Assembly: GCF_900460065.1 (NCBI RefSeq)
Contig: NZ_UAVD01000058.1
Coordinates: 26,038-90,037, forward strand
Length of the DNA stretch: 64,000 bases
Source of the DNA: Streptomyces griseus
Lineage (GTDB): Bacteria; Actinomycetota; Actinomycetes; Streptomycetales; Streptomycetaceae
Direction: 5' to 3'
The notes under the pieces were generated by a model. It was not told the DNA's origin, did not search any database, and saw nothing but the letters and a program-made list of their open reading frames with translations. Positions within the stretch are counted from its first letter, which is position 1; each line of letters begins with the position of its first letter. The position numbers and the translations under genes were made by a program. Shown piece by piece: positions 44,045 to 52,464 of the stretch.

Positions 44045-44123
44045 GGGGTGACGGCGTCCGCCACGGCGTGTGCCGTCACCCCGCCCGCCGATCCGGGGGC
44101 CGGTTTCCCGGCCCCGCCGGATC
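44045..44123 (+). terminator. Two tandem hairpins between pup and prcB
   Basis: Hairpin 1: GGGGTGACGGC (44045-44055) with GCCGTCACCCC (44072-44082), perfect 11 bp. Hairpin 2: 44090-44103 with 44108-44123, ~14 bp with a 2-nt bulge and a TTTC loop. No coding sequence is supported in the 302-bp gap 43975-44276. Confidence 0.75.
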
Positions 44124-44171
44124 AGTGCGGATAACCCCCTCCGAACATGTGGATCACTGCCGCCGGGCGGG

Positions 44172-44177
44172 TAGGGT
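44172..44177 (+). promoter_or_regulatory. prcB: -10 hexamer TAGGGT of prcBA
   Basis: TAGGGT downstream of the two hairpins, ~100 nt before the prcB GTG. It suggests that the core proteasome genes have their own promoter. Confidence 0.5.
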
Positions 44178-44276
44178 CCGTGGCGTACGTGCTTCAACGG
44201 CAATTCGGCCAGTGGCAAGTTGGGGGATGATCCTGACTCTCTTGCGCAGGGCCATCGCATACCTGGAGGGAAACGC

Positions 44277-45122
44277 GTGGAAGCCAACACTCGTAGCACC
44301 GGGCGTCTACCAGCTGCCTTCCTGACGCCGGGCTCGTCCTCGTTCATGGACTTCCTGTCCGACCAGTCGCCCGAGATGCTCCCGGGCAACCGGAGCCTGC
44401 CGCCGCTCCAGGGGGCCGTCGAGGCGCCGCACGGGACGACCATCGTCTCGGCGTCCTTCCCCGGTGGCGTGGTCCTGGCCGGCGACCGGCGCGCGACCAT
44501 GGGCAACATGATCGCCTCGCGCGACATGCAGAAGGTCTTCCCGGCCGACGAGTACTCCGCGGTGGGCATCGCCGGCACCGCCGGGCTGGCCGTGGAGATG
44601 GTCAAGCTGTTCCAGCTGGAGCTGGAGCACTTCGAGAAGGTCGAGGGCGCCCAGCTCTCCCTGGAGGGCAAGGCCAACCGCCTCTCCACCATGATCCGCA
44701 GCAACCTCGCGATGGCCATGCAGGGCCTCGCCGTGGTGCCCCTCTTCGCCGGCTACGACGTCGACCGCGAGAAGGGCCGCATCTTCTCCTACGACGTCAC
44801 CGGCGGCCGTACCGAGGAGAGCGGCTACGCGGCCACCGGCTCCGGGTCGATCTTCGCCCGCAACGCGATGAAGAAGCTCTACCGCGAGGACCTGACGGAG
44901 GAGCAGGCACTCACCCTCGTCGTGCAGGCGCTGTACGACGCAGCGGACGACGACTCGGCGACCGGCGGCCCGGACGTGGCCCGCCGCATCTTCCCGATCG
45001 TCACCGTCATCACCGACGAAGGCTTCCGGAGGCTGACCGACCAGGAGTCCTCCGAGATCGCGCGCTCCATCCTGGAGCGCCGACTCGAGCAGCCCGACGG
45101 CCCGCGCGCCGCGCTGCTCTGA
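44277..45122 (+). CDS. prcB: 20S proteasome beta subunit (protease)
   Basis: A 281-residue N-terminal nucleophile hydrolase. The propeptide (1-53) is cleaved before Thr54 in the sequence APHG|TTIVSASF. Asp and Lys partners are in GVVLAGDRRATMG. The two inner beta rings it forms carry the proteolytic sites of the core. The GTG at 44277 with GGAGGG upstream gives the length known for S. coelicolor PrcB. It is 49 bp ahead of prcA. Confidence 0.97.
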   Translation: MEANTRSTGRLPAAFLTPGSSSFMDFLSDQSPEMLPGNRSLPPLQGAVEAPHGTTIVSASFPGGVVLAGDRRATMGNMIASRDMQKVFPADEYSAVGIAGTAGLAVEMVKLFQLELEHFEKVEGAQLSLEGKANRLSTMIRSNLAMAMQGLAVVPLFAGYDVDREKGRIFSYDVTGGRTEESGYAATGSGSIFARNAMKKLYREDLTEEQALTLVVQALYDAADDDSATGGPDVARRIFPIVTVITDEGFRRLTDQESSEIARSILERRLEQPDGPRAALL

Positions 45123-45171
45123 CCCCAGCCTCCCGACGCACGCGTCACTGACAGAAAGGGACGGATAGCCG

Positions 45172-45984
45172 GTGTCGACGCCGTTCTATGTCTCACCCCA
45201 GCAGGCCATGGCCGACCGGGCGGAATACGCCCGCAAGGGCATCGCCCGTGGTCGCAGCCTCGTTGTGCTGCAGTACGCCGACGGCATTGTGTTCGTCGGC
45301 GAGAACCCGTCCCGCGCACTGCACAAGTTCAGCGAGATCTATGACCGGATCGGCTTCGCGGCCGCCGGCAAGTACAACGAGTACGAGAACCTCCGCATCG
45401 GCGGCGTGCGCTACGCCGATCTGCGGGGATACACCTACGACCGGGACGATGTGACGGCCCGTGGGCTGGCCAACGTCTACGCCCAGACGCTCGGCACCAT
45501 CTTCTCCAGCGCGGCCGAGAAGCCGTACGAGGTGGAGCTGGTGGTCGCCGAGGTCGGCAGCGAACCCGAGGGCGACCAGATCTACCGGCTGCCGCACGAC
45601 GGTTCGATCGTGGACGAGCACGGCTCGGTCGCGGTCGGCGGCAACTCCGAGCAGATCAGCACCTTCCTCGACCAGCGCCACCGCGACGGCATGACGCTGG
45701 CCGAGGCGCTCAAGCTGGCCGTCCAGGCGCTCTCGCGGGAGCCGGGCGGCGGCGAGCGGGAGATCCCCGCGGAACGCCTGGAGGTCGCGGTCCTGGACCG
45801 CACCCGCCCCCAGCAGCGAAAGTTCAAGCGGATCGTCGGCCGTCAGCTGGCCCGGCTGCTGGACACGGAGGCCGCCGGCAGCACGCCGACGGACGCCCCG
45901 TCCGACACCGAGGACGGCGACAGCACGGACGGCACGGACCGTGCCGACGGCACGACCGACTCCACGGAGGAGACGGAGAAGTAA
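45172..45984 (+). CDS. prcA: 20S proteasome alpha subunit
   Basis: A 270-residue alpha subunit that forms the outer gated rings. The N-terminal gate begins STPFYVSPQQAMADRAEYARKGIARGRS, and the alpha-type fold extends to ~235. An Asp/Thr-rich acidic tail (~235-270) is disordered and unusually long. It has no catalytic Thr. The GTG at 45172 has AAAGGGA upstream. Last gene of the core unit; a hairpin follows at once. Confidence 0.96.
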   Translation: MSTPFYVSPQQAMADRAEYARKGIARGRSLVVLQYADGIVFVGENPSRALHKFSEIYDRIGFAAAGKYNEYENLRIGGVRYADLRGYTYDRDDVTARGLANVYAQTLGTIFSSAAEKPYEVELVVAEVGSEPEGDQIYRLPHDGSIVDEHGSVAVGGNSEQISTFLDQRHRDGMTLAEALKLAVQALSREPGGGEREIPAERLEVAVLDRTRPQQRKFKRIVGRQLARLLDTEAAGSTPTDAPSDTEDGDSTDGTDRADGTTDSTEETEK

Positions 45985-45999
45985 CGCGGCAGCAGGACA

Positions 46000-46027
46000 G
46001 TGCCCCCGGGTCCCGGCCCGGGGGCAC
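46000..46027. terminator. Bidirectional hairpin terminator
   Basis: Perfect 11-bp stem (46000-46010 with 46017-46027) and a 6-nt loop between convergent prcA and the LacI-type gene. Confidence 0.75.
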
Positions 46028-46029
46028 GG

Positions 46030-47061
46030 TCATGCCCGGCCGGGTGGCGGCGCCGTGGAGCCGCGTACGACGAGCCGCACCGGCAGGCCGTCCCGCTCGG
46101 CGGGGCGGCCGTCCAGCACCGCGAGCAGCGCCTCCATGCCCCGTTCCCCGACCCGCTCCGCCGGCAGCCGCACCGTGGTCAGCTCCGGCTCCAGCGCGGT
46201 GGCCAGCGCCAGGTCGTCGAAGCCGGTGACCGACAGTTCGTCCGGCACCCGCAGGCCGAGCCGGCGGGCCGCCTTGCAGGCCCCGGCGGCCAGGATGTCG
46301 TCGTCGCAGATGATCGCGGTGGGCCGCTCCCCGAGGGCCGACAGGGCCTGCTCGGCCGCCTCGCGCCCCGCCCGTACGTCCAGCGGGGCGCGCACCGTGC
46401 GCACCGTCGCGTCCCCCGCCTCTCCCAGCGCGTCGTGCAGCGCCCCGGCGCGCACCGCGAACGTCCAGGTGTCGACGGCGGACGCCAGATGCAGGAAACG
46501 GCGGTGGCCGAGCCCCAGCAGATGGTCCGTCACCTGCCGCATTCCGTCGGCGATGTCGAGGTTCACATGGGCGGCGGGCCCGGTGTCCGAGGGATCGCTG
46601 TCCAGCATCACCAGCGGCAGGTCCGCCCCGTGCAGGGCGCCCAGCGCGTCGGCCGCCATCGAGGACGCGATGACCCCGTCGAGCGCGGCGCGGGCCGAGG
46701 CGAAGGGGTCCCGGGCCGGGCCCGTGCCGTCGATCGACGGGTAGAGCACCACGCCGAAGCCGTGCTCGGCGGCGAGCTCCGCCGCCCCGGCGTACACCCG
46801 CGCGAAGAACTCGTTGGTGAGCGCGGGCACCACCAGCAGCGCCGTCCTGGTGCGGCCGAGACGCAGACTGCGCGCCGCCAGATTGGGCCGGTAGCCGATC
46901 TCCGCGGCGGCGTCCCGCACCCGCTGGGCCGTGGTCTCCGACACCCTGCCCGGCCACTTCCCGCCGAGCACCAGGGAGACCGTCGCCTGGGAGACGCCCG
47001 CCGCCCGGGCCACGTCGCGGCTGGTGGGCCGGGCGGGGACGGGCTGCTGCGCGCTGGTCAC
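46030..47061 (-). CDS. LacI-family transcriptional regulator
   Basis: A 343-residue repressor. HTH near the N-terminus (SRDVARAAGVSQATVSLVLGGKWPGRVSE) with the hinge ALL-type helix, then a periplasmic-binding-protein-like effector domain (~70-335) with FARVYAGAAELAAEHGF and GFDDLALATALEPELTTVR. The effector is unknown. The GTG at 47061 has a strong GGAGG; an in-frame ATG at 47091 has none but is possible. Divergent from an MFS transporter, which it likely regulates through the TACGTA sites between them. Confidence 0.88.
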   Translation of the reverse strand: MTSAQQPVPARPTSRDVARAAGVSQATVSLVLGGKWPGRVSETTAQRVRDAAAEIGYRPNLAARSLRLGRTRTALLVVPALTNEFFARVYAGAAELAAEHGFGVVLYPSIDGTGPARDPFASARAALDGVIASSMAADALGALHGADLPLVMLDSDPSDTGPAAHVNLDIADGMRQVTDHLLGLGHRRFLHLASAVDTWTFAVRAGALHDALGEAGDATVRTVRAPLDVRAGREAAEQALSALGERPTAIICDDDILAAGACKAARRLGLRVPDELSVTGFDDLALATALEPELTTVRLPAERVGERGMEALLAVLDGRPAERDGLPVRLVVRGSTAPPPGRA

Positions 47062-47124
47062 TCGTGCCTCCGTGCGGGATGTCTCCGTCATGCCGCGAGG
47101 TGGACCCGCGAACTGCGCACATGG

Positions 47125-47151
47125 TACGTATGAACCTCGACGTTATACGTA
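47125..47151. promoter_or_regulatory. Paired TACGTA sites, candidate LacI-type operators
   Basis: TACGTA at 47125-47130 and at 47146-47151, exactly 21 bp apart (two helical turns). The second lies inside GTTATACGTAAC. Both lie in the divergent promoter region of the LacI-type gene and the MFS gene. Confidence 0.55.
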
Positions 47152-47196
47152 ACACCTCGGGGGCGGCGCAGCCGGTCGGGGCGGAGAGGGGCGGAC

Positions 47197-48456
47197 ATGG
47201 CCGCGGGATATCTGGAGATCCTCCGGGCGCGGCATGCCGCCCGGCTGCTGACGGGCACCCTGGTGGGGCGGCTGCCCAACGGCACCGCGCACATCGCGAT
47301 CGTGCTGTTCACCCGGGCGGAGGGCGGCAGCTACACCCTGGCCGGCGCGCTCGCCGCCGCGTACGGCCTGGCCACCGCCGTCGGGCAGCCGCTGCTCGGC
47401 CGCGCGGTGGACCTCTACGGGCAGCCGCGCGTCCAGCTCCCCGCCGCCGTGCTCTCCGCCCTCGGGATGGCCCTGCTGGCCGTCACCGGCCTCGGCTCCC
47501 TTCCGCTGGCCTACCTCGCCGTCATCGTCGCCGGAGTCGCCACACCGCCGCTGGAGGGCGGCCTGCGGGCCCTGTGGCCCAGCGTCCTCAAGGGCGAGGG
47601 CCAGGTGCACCGGGCCTACGCCATGGACGCCGTGGCGCAGGAGATCATGTTCACCGTCGGCCCGCTCCTGGTGACGCTGCTCGTCTCGCTCTGGTCGCCC
47701 GCCGCCGCGCTGCTCGTCATCAACGCGATCGGCGTCCTCGGCGCCCTCTCGGTGGTCCTGTCCGAGCCCTCGCGCACCTGGCGCTCCGCGCCCCGGGAGG
47801 CGCACTGGCTCGGCGCCCTGCGCTCGCCCGGACTCCTCGCCCTGCTCGGCGCCTTCTTCTTCGTCGGGCTCGCGCTGGGCTCCATCACGGTGGCCGGGGT
47901 GGCGTACGCCGACGACCACGGCCGGGAATCGGTGTACGGGTGGCTGATGGCCGCACTCGGACTCGGCGCGCTGATCGGTGGCCTGGGCTACGGGGCCCGG
48001 CAGTGGGCCGGCGCCCCCGAGAAGCGGCTGCGGGTCATCGTCGGGCTGCTGGCACTGGGCTATCTGCCGCTGACGCTCACCCCCTCGGTGCCCGTCATGA
48101 CCGCCCTCGCCGCGCTCGCGGGGGTGTTCCTCGCGCCGGCCATCGCCTGCTCCTTCATCGTGGTCGACCGGCACGCGCCGCGCGGCACGGTGACCGAGGC
48201 GTTCTCCTGGCTCGTCACCACGTTCGGTGTGGGCGCGGCGGCCGGCACGGCCGTCGCGGGGCCCGCCGTCGAACTCGGCTCGACCGCCTGGAGCTTCGCC
48301 GTCGCCGGGGCCGGGGGAGTGGCCGCCCTGCTGGTCCTCCTGGCCACCGGGAACGTCCTCACGCCCCCCTCCCGCACGCCCGCCGTCGTGACGGGATCGG
48401 AAAATGATCGAAACGGAGCCGTCGAACCCGGTTTCAGCTCAGGCCATAAGGCGTAA
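47197..48456 (+). CDS. MFS transporter
   Basis: A 419-residue protein with about 12 hydrophobic helices and an MFS loop GRAVDLYGQPRVQ after helix 2. An efflux or sugar-type substrate cannot be told. The last 30 residues are hydrophilic. The ATG at 47197 has GGAGAGGGG upstream. Its TAA stop overlaps the -10 hexamer of pafA. Partner of the divergent LacI-type regulator; it separates prcA from pafA in this lineage. Confidence 0.85.
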   Translation: MAAGYLEILRARHAARLLTGTLVGRLPNGTAHIAIVLFTRAEGGSYTLAGALAAAYGLATAVGQPLLGRAVDLYGQPRVQLPAAVLSALGMALLAVTGLGSLPLAYLAVIVAGVATPPLEGGLRALWPSVLKGEGQVHRAYAMDAVAQEIMFTVGPLLVTLLVSLWSPAAALLVINAIGVLGALSVVLSEPSRTWRSAPREAHWLGALRSPGLLALLGAFFFVGLALGSITVAGVAYADDHGRESVYGWLMAALGLGALIGGLGYGARQWAGAPEKRLRVIVGLLALGYLPLTLTPSVPVMTALAALAGVFLAPAIACSFIVVDRHAPRGTVTEAFSWLVTTFGVGAAAGTAVAGPAVELGSTAWSFAVAGAGGVAALLVLLATGNVLTPPSRTPAVVTGSENDRNGAVEPGFSSGHKA

Positions 48457-48459
48457 TGT
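48454..48459 (+). promoter_or_regulatory. pafA: -10 hexamer TAATGT of leaderless pafA
   Basis: TAATGT ends 6 nt before the ATG at 48466; there is no Shine-Dalgarno. Its first three bases are the MFS stop codon. Confidence 0.6.
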
Positions 48460-48465
48460 TCAGTC

Positions 48466-49827
48466 ATGGACCGCCGCATTTTCGGGCTGGAGAACGAGTA
48501 CGGCGTCACGTGCACGTTCAGGGGACAGCGCCGACTGTCACCTGACGAAGTGGCGCGCTACCTCTTCCGCCGTGTTGTGTCATGGGGCCGCAGCAGCAAT
48601 GTCTTTCTGCGGAACGGCGCCCGCCTCTACCTCGACGTGGGATCGCATCCGGAATATGCAACCCCCGAATGCGACAACGTGACCGAGCTGGTCACGCACG
48701 ACAAGGCGGGCGAGCGCATTCTCGAAGGCCTGCTCGTCGACGCCGAACGCCGCCTGCACGAGGAGGGAATCGCGGGCGACGTCTATCTCTTCAAGAACAA
48801 CACCGACTCGGCGGGAAACTCCTACGGCTGCCACGAGAACTACCTCGTCGCCCGCCACGGAGAATTCTCCCGGCTCGCGGACATCCTCATTCCGTTCCTC
48901 GTCACCAGGCAGCTGATCTGCGGTGCGGGCAAGGTGCTCCAGACCCCGCGCGGCGCGGTCTACTGCGTCAGCCAGCGTGCCGAGCACATCTGGGAGGGCG
49001 TCAGCTCCGCGACCACCCGCTCCCGGCCGATCATCAACACCCGTGACGAACCCCACGCCGACGCCGAGCGGTACCGCCGCCTCCACGTCATCGTCGGCGA
49101 CTCGAACATGTCCGAGACGACCATGCTGCTCAAGGTCGGCGCCACCGACCTGGTGCTCCGCATGATCGAGGCCGGCACGGTGATGCGCGACCTGACCCTG
49201 GAGAACCCGATCCGGGCGATCCGCGAGGTCAGCCACGACCTCACCGGGCAGCGCAAGGTGCGCCTGGCCAGCGGCCGGGAGGCCTCGGCCATCGAGGTCC
49301 AGCGGGAGTACTACGAGAAGGCCGTGGACTTCGTCGAGCGCCGGGGCATCCGCACCGGCACCGTCGACCAGGTCCTGGAGCTGTGGGGCCGCACGCTGGA
49401 CGCGGTCGAGGCCCAGGACCTCGACCGGATCGACACCGAGATCGACTGGGTCATGAAGTACAAGCTCATCGAGCGGTACCGGGCCAAGCACAACATGACC
49501 ATGTCGAACCCGCGGGTCGCCCAGATAGACCTCGCCTACCACGACATCCACCGCCGCCGAGGCCTCTTCTACCTCCTGGAGCGCAAGGGGCAGACCGCCC
49601 GTATCTGCAACGACCTGAAGATCTTCGAGGGCAAGTCGGTGCCCCCGCAGACCACCCGGGCGCGGTTGCGCGGCGACTTCATCCGCAGGGCCCAGGAGCA
49701 GCGGCGGGACTTCACCGTCGACTGGGTCCACCTCAAGCTCAACGACCAGGCGCAGCGCACGGTGTTGTGCAAGGACCCGTTCCGCTCGGTGGACGAGCGG
49801 GTGGAGAAGCTGATCGCCGGCATGTGA
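48466..49827 (+). CDS. pafA: Pup-protein ligase PafA
   Basis: A 453-residue ligase that uses ATP to join the C-terminal Glu of Pup to substrate lysines. It has E9 in FGLENEYG and the catalytic Asp57 in NGARLYLDVGSHPEY; VYLFKNNTDSAGNSYGCHENYL and RPIINTRDEPH are shared with Dop. It lacks the Dop loop, consistent with a ligase. Predicted leaderless mRNA. A 20-bp hairpin follows, so the FKBP genes have their own promoter. Confidence 0.97.
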   Translation: MDRRIFGLENEYGVTCTFRGQRRLSPDEVARYLFRRVVSWGRSSNVFLRNGARLYLDVGSHPEYATPECDNVTELVTHDKAGERILEGLLVDAERRLHEEGIAGDVYLFKNNTDSAGNSYGCHENYLVARHGEFSRLADILIPFLVTRQLICGAGKVLQTPRGAVYCVSQRAEHIWEGVSSATTRSRPIINTRDEPHADAERYRRLHVIVGDSNMSETTMLLKVGATDLVLRMIEAGTVMRDLTLENPIRAIREVSHDLTGQRKVRLASGREASAIEVQREYYEKAVDFVERRGIRTGTVDQVLELWGRTLDAVEAQDLDRIDTEIDWVMKYKLIERYRAKHNMTMSNPRVAQIDLAYHDIHRRRGLFYLLERKGQTARICNDLKIFEGKSVPPQTTRARLRGDFIRRAQEQRRDFTVDWVHLKLNDQAQRTVLCKDPFRSVDERVEKLIAGM

Positions 49828-49842
49828 TCCGGCGGACCCGCG

Positions 49843-49891
49843 GTACGGCCCCGGCCCCCGGACCCACAGGTTCCGGGGGCCGGGGCCGTAC
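49843..49891 (+). terminator. Hairpin terminator of pafA
   Basis: Perfect 20-bp stem (49843-49862 with 49872-49891) and a 9-nt loop. TAGAGT at 49926-49931, just beyond, is a likely -10 for the following gene. Confidence 0.85.
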
Positions 49892-49975
49892 GTGCGGGGT
49901 CCGGACCCAACCGGATCGAAGGGCCTAGAGTGTTGCGGGACCGCATCACCGTGCCCCCTGAGATCTGAGGAACCA

Positions 49976-50914
49976 GTGCGCCGAATTGCCGGCCTTCTTC
50001 TCGCCCCCCTCCTGCTGCTGACAGCAGTGGCGTGCGGCAGCGACGACAAGGCCTCCGACTCCGCCTCGTCCAAGAACGGCGTGCCCGCGATCACCGCGGG
50101 CGCCGAGTTCGGCGAGAAGCCCACCCTCTCCAAGGGCGAGGGTGACCCGCCCAAGGAGCTGAAGACCGACGTCATCAGCGAGGGGGACGGCGCGAAGCTC
50201 AAGAACGGCGACGCGATCCAGGTCAACTACCTCGGCCAGGCGTGGGACTCCACCAAGCCGTTCGACAACAGCTTCGACCGCAAGCAGCCCTTCGACCTCA
50301 CGCTCGGCGCGGGCATGGTCATCCAGGGCTGGGACAAGGGCCTGGTCGGCCAGAAGGTCGGCAGCCGCGTCGAGCTGGTCATCCCGCCGGAGCTCGGCTA
50401 CGGCGAGCAGGGCCAGGGCGACATCAAGCCCAACGCCACGCTGGTGTTCGTCGTCGACATCCTGAAGGCCACCCAGATCCCGGCCTCCGCCAAGGGCACC
50501 GAGGTCGCCCAGGACAACGTCGACCTGCCCAAGGTCGGCGTCAAGACCGACGGCAAGGCCCCGACGGTCACCATCCCCAAGAGCGACCCGCCGAAGAAGC
50601 TCGTCTCCAACTACGTCCTCGAGTCCGACGGCGAGGTCGTCAAGGAGTCCGACAGCGTCGTCGTGAACTACGTCGGCATGATCTGGAAGGGCGCCAAGGA
50701 GTTCGACAACACGTACAGCACGGGCAAGACCCAGACCTTCCCGCTGTCCCAGGTCACCCTCAAGGGCCTGAAGAACGGCCTGGTCGACAAGAAGGTCGGC
50801 AGCCGGGTGCTGCTCGTCATCCCGCCGGACCAGGCCTTCGGCGACCAGCAGCAGCAGGCCATCCCGAAGAACTCCACCCTGGTCTTCGCCGTGGACATCC
50901 TCGCCAAGGTGTAA
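49976..50914 (+). CDS. FKBP-type peptidyl-prolyl isomerase lipoprotein, two domains
   Basis: A 312-residue exported lipoprotein: signal peptide and lipobox TAVAC (Cys20). Two FKBP domains follow, ~75-165 (VNYLGQAWDSTKPFDNSF...GWDKGLVGQKVGSRVELVIPP) and ~210-310 (VNYVGMIWKGAKEFDNTY...GLKNGLVDKKVGSRVLLVIPP). The second has lost some aromatic pocket residues (GW replaced by GL). It probably folds secreted proteins at the membrane face. The GTG at 49976 has GAGGAA. Followed 44 bp later by a cytoplasmic FKBP. Confidence 0.9.
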   Translation: MRRIAGLLLAPLLLLTAVACGSDDKASDSASSKNGVPAITAGAEFGEKPTLSKGEGDPPKELKTDVISEGDGAKLKNGDAIQVNYLGQAWDSTKPFDNSFDRKQPFDLTLGAGMVIQGWDKGLVGQKVGSRVELVIPPELGYGEQGQGDIKPNATLVFVVDILKATQIPASAKGTEVAQDNVDLPKVGVKTDGKAPTVTIPKSDPPKKLVSNYVLESDGEVVKESDSVVVNYVGMIWKGAKEFDNTYSTGKTQTFPLSQVTLKGLKNGLVDKKVGSRVLLVIPPDQAFGDQQQQAIPKNSTLVFAVDILAKV

Positions 50915-50958
50915 GACTGTCCCGGTTGCCCAGTTCATCATTTAGAGGAGCAGTTTCC

Positions 50959-51333
50959 GTGAGCATCGAGAAGCCCGAGGTCGACTTCCCGGGTGGCGAG
51001 CCGCCGGCCGACCTGCAGATCAAGGACATCTGGGAGGGCGACGGCGCGGTGGCCCAGGCCGGCCAGACCGTCTCCGTCCACTACGTGGGCGTGGCCTTCT
51101 CCACCGGCGAGGAGTTCGACGCCTCCTGGAACCGCGGCACCCCGCTGCAGTTCCAGCTCGGTGCCGGCCAGGTCATCTCCGGCTGGGACCAGGGCGTGCA
51201 GGGCATGAAGGTCGGCGGTCGCCGCGAGCTGATCATCCCCGCGCACCTCGCCTACGGCGAGCGCGGCGCGGGCGGCGGCAAGATCGCCCCGGGCGAGACG
51301 CTGATCTTCGTCTGCGACCTCGTCGCGGTCTGA
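50959..51333 (+). CDS. FKBP-type peptidyl-prolyl isomerase, cytoplasmic
   Basis: A 124-residue single-domain FKBP with the full drug-binding pocket: VHYVGVAFSTGEEFDASW, GAGQVISGWDQGVQGMKVGGRRELIIPAHLAYG (read in parts) and ETLIFVCDLVAV. It catalyses cis-trans isomerisation of Xaa-Pro bonds; no signal peptide. The GTG at 50959 has GAGGAG. A 15-bp hairpin follows the gene. Confidence 0.93.
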   Translation: MSIEKPEVDFPGGEPPADLQIKDIWEGDGAVAQAGQTVSVHYVGVAFSTGEEFDASWNRGTPLQFQLGAGQVISGWDQGVQGMKVGGRRELIIPAHLAYGERGAGGGKIAPGETLIFVCDLVAV

Positions 51334-51351
51334 TCCGTTCCGGTCGTACGA

Positions 51352-51385
51352 GTGAGGGCCCCCGCCGCACGGCGGGGGCCCTCAC
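51352..51385 (+). terminator. Hairpin terminator after FKBP genes
   Basis: Perfect 15-bp stem (51352-51366 with 51371-51385) and a GCAC loop. Confidence 0.85.
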
Positions 51386-51495
51386 CGCTCTCCGGCGGGT
51401 CCCGCCACCGCTCCCCGGCCGACGACCGCCTTTTGGTCCCCACACCCCGGGGCGGTACGGTCGACGGTCGTAGAGCAACAAGAGAAAGGGCGTCG

Positions 51496-52449
51496 ATGGC
51501 GATTGCCAAGGCCGAGCGGTTGATGAACCTCGCGCTGTGCCTGCTGGGGACCCGGCGCCCACTCAGCAAGCGCGAACTCCGCGGATCCATCGAGGCCTAC
51601 CTCGAAGCGGGATCCGACGACTCCTTCAACCGGATGTTCGAGCGCGACAAGGACGATCTGCGCGAGCTCGGCCTCGTCATCGAGACCGTCGAGAACCTCG
51701 ACGGCGACACCGGATACCTGGCCCGCCGGGACAGCAACCGGCTGCCCCCCATCACCCTGGACGCCGAGGAGGCCGCGGCCCTCGGCCTCGCCGCCAAGGT
51801 CTGGCAGCAGGCCCGCCTCGCCGGAGCCGCCAGCGGCGCCCTCCAGAAGCTGCGGGCCGCCGGAATGCCGGAGGCCGAGGACGCCTACGAGGTGCACAGC
51901 GCCCTCGAACCCCGCATCCCCGTCCACGAGGCCGCCTTCGAGCCCCTCATGCTGGCCTGCCGGGACCGGCGCCCCGTCACCTTCGACTACCGCAAGGCCA
52001 ACTCCGCCCGCGCCGAGCAGCGCCAGGTCGAACCCTGGACTCTCGAATGCTGGCGCGGCCACTGGTACCTGGCGGGCTGGGACCGCGAGCGCGGCGCCGA
52101 ACGCGTCTTCCGGCTCTCCCGCATCACCGGCAGGGTCCGCTCCCGCGCCGGGGCCTTCAGCGCCGAGGTGCCCGATGTCGTCACCGTCCGCGAGACCGTC
52201 GAGAGCTGGGCCGGCGAGACCGCGACCCGCACCGCCCGGATCAGGCTGCGCGCCGGAGCCGGCTACCCGCTGCGGTCGCGCGCGATAGCCGTGAGGGAAC
52301 GCGGCGACGGCTGGGACGAGCTGGAGATCCCGTACGGCCACGGCCTCGACGCCTGGCTCGTCGAGTTCGGTCCGGACGTCGTCGTGGAGGAACCCGCCGA
52401 TCTGCGGGCCGATGTGGTGGACCGGCTCCGCGCCGTGGCCAAGGACTAG
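51496..52449 (+). CDS. pafB: WYL-domain transcriptional regulator PafB
   Basis: A 317-residue protein. N-terminal winged helix (~1-75, with MNLALCLLGTRRPLSKRELRGSI), then a WYL domain (~135-225, with PVTFDYRKANSARAEQRQVEPWTLECWRGHWYLAGWDRER) and a WCX C-terminal extension. In mycobacteria PafB and PafC form a heterodimer that activates the LexA-independent DNA-damage regulon; the name reflects linkage to pafA only. The ATG at 51496 has AAAGGG. It is 15 bp from pafC. Confidence 0.93.
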   Translation: MAIAKAERLMNLALCLLGTRRPLSKRELRGSIEAYLEAGSDDSFNRMFERDKDDLRELGLVIETVENLDGDTGYLARRDSNRLPPITLDAEEAAALGLAAKVWQQARLAGAASGALQKLRAAGMPEAEDAYEVHSALEPRIPVHEAAFEPLMLACRDRRPVTFDYRKANSARAEQRQVEPWTLECWRGHWYLAGWDRERGAERVFRLSRITGRVRSRAGAFSAEVPDVVTVRETVESWAGETATRTARIRLRAGAGYPLRSRAIAVRERGDGWDELEIPYGHGLDAWLVEFGPDVVVEEPADLRADVVDRLRAVAKD

Positions 52450-52464
52450 GGGCAGGGAAGAACG

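Noticed and set aside
44068..44325. 85-codon open frame between pup and prcB
   Set aside because: No ribosome site, shadow-like composition, crosses two hairpins and runs into prcB.
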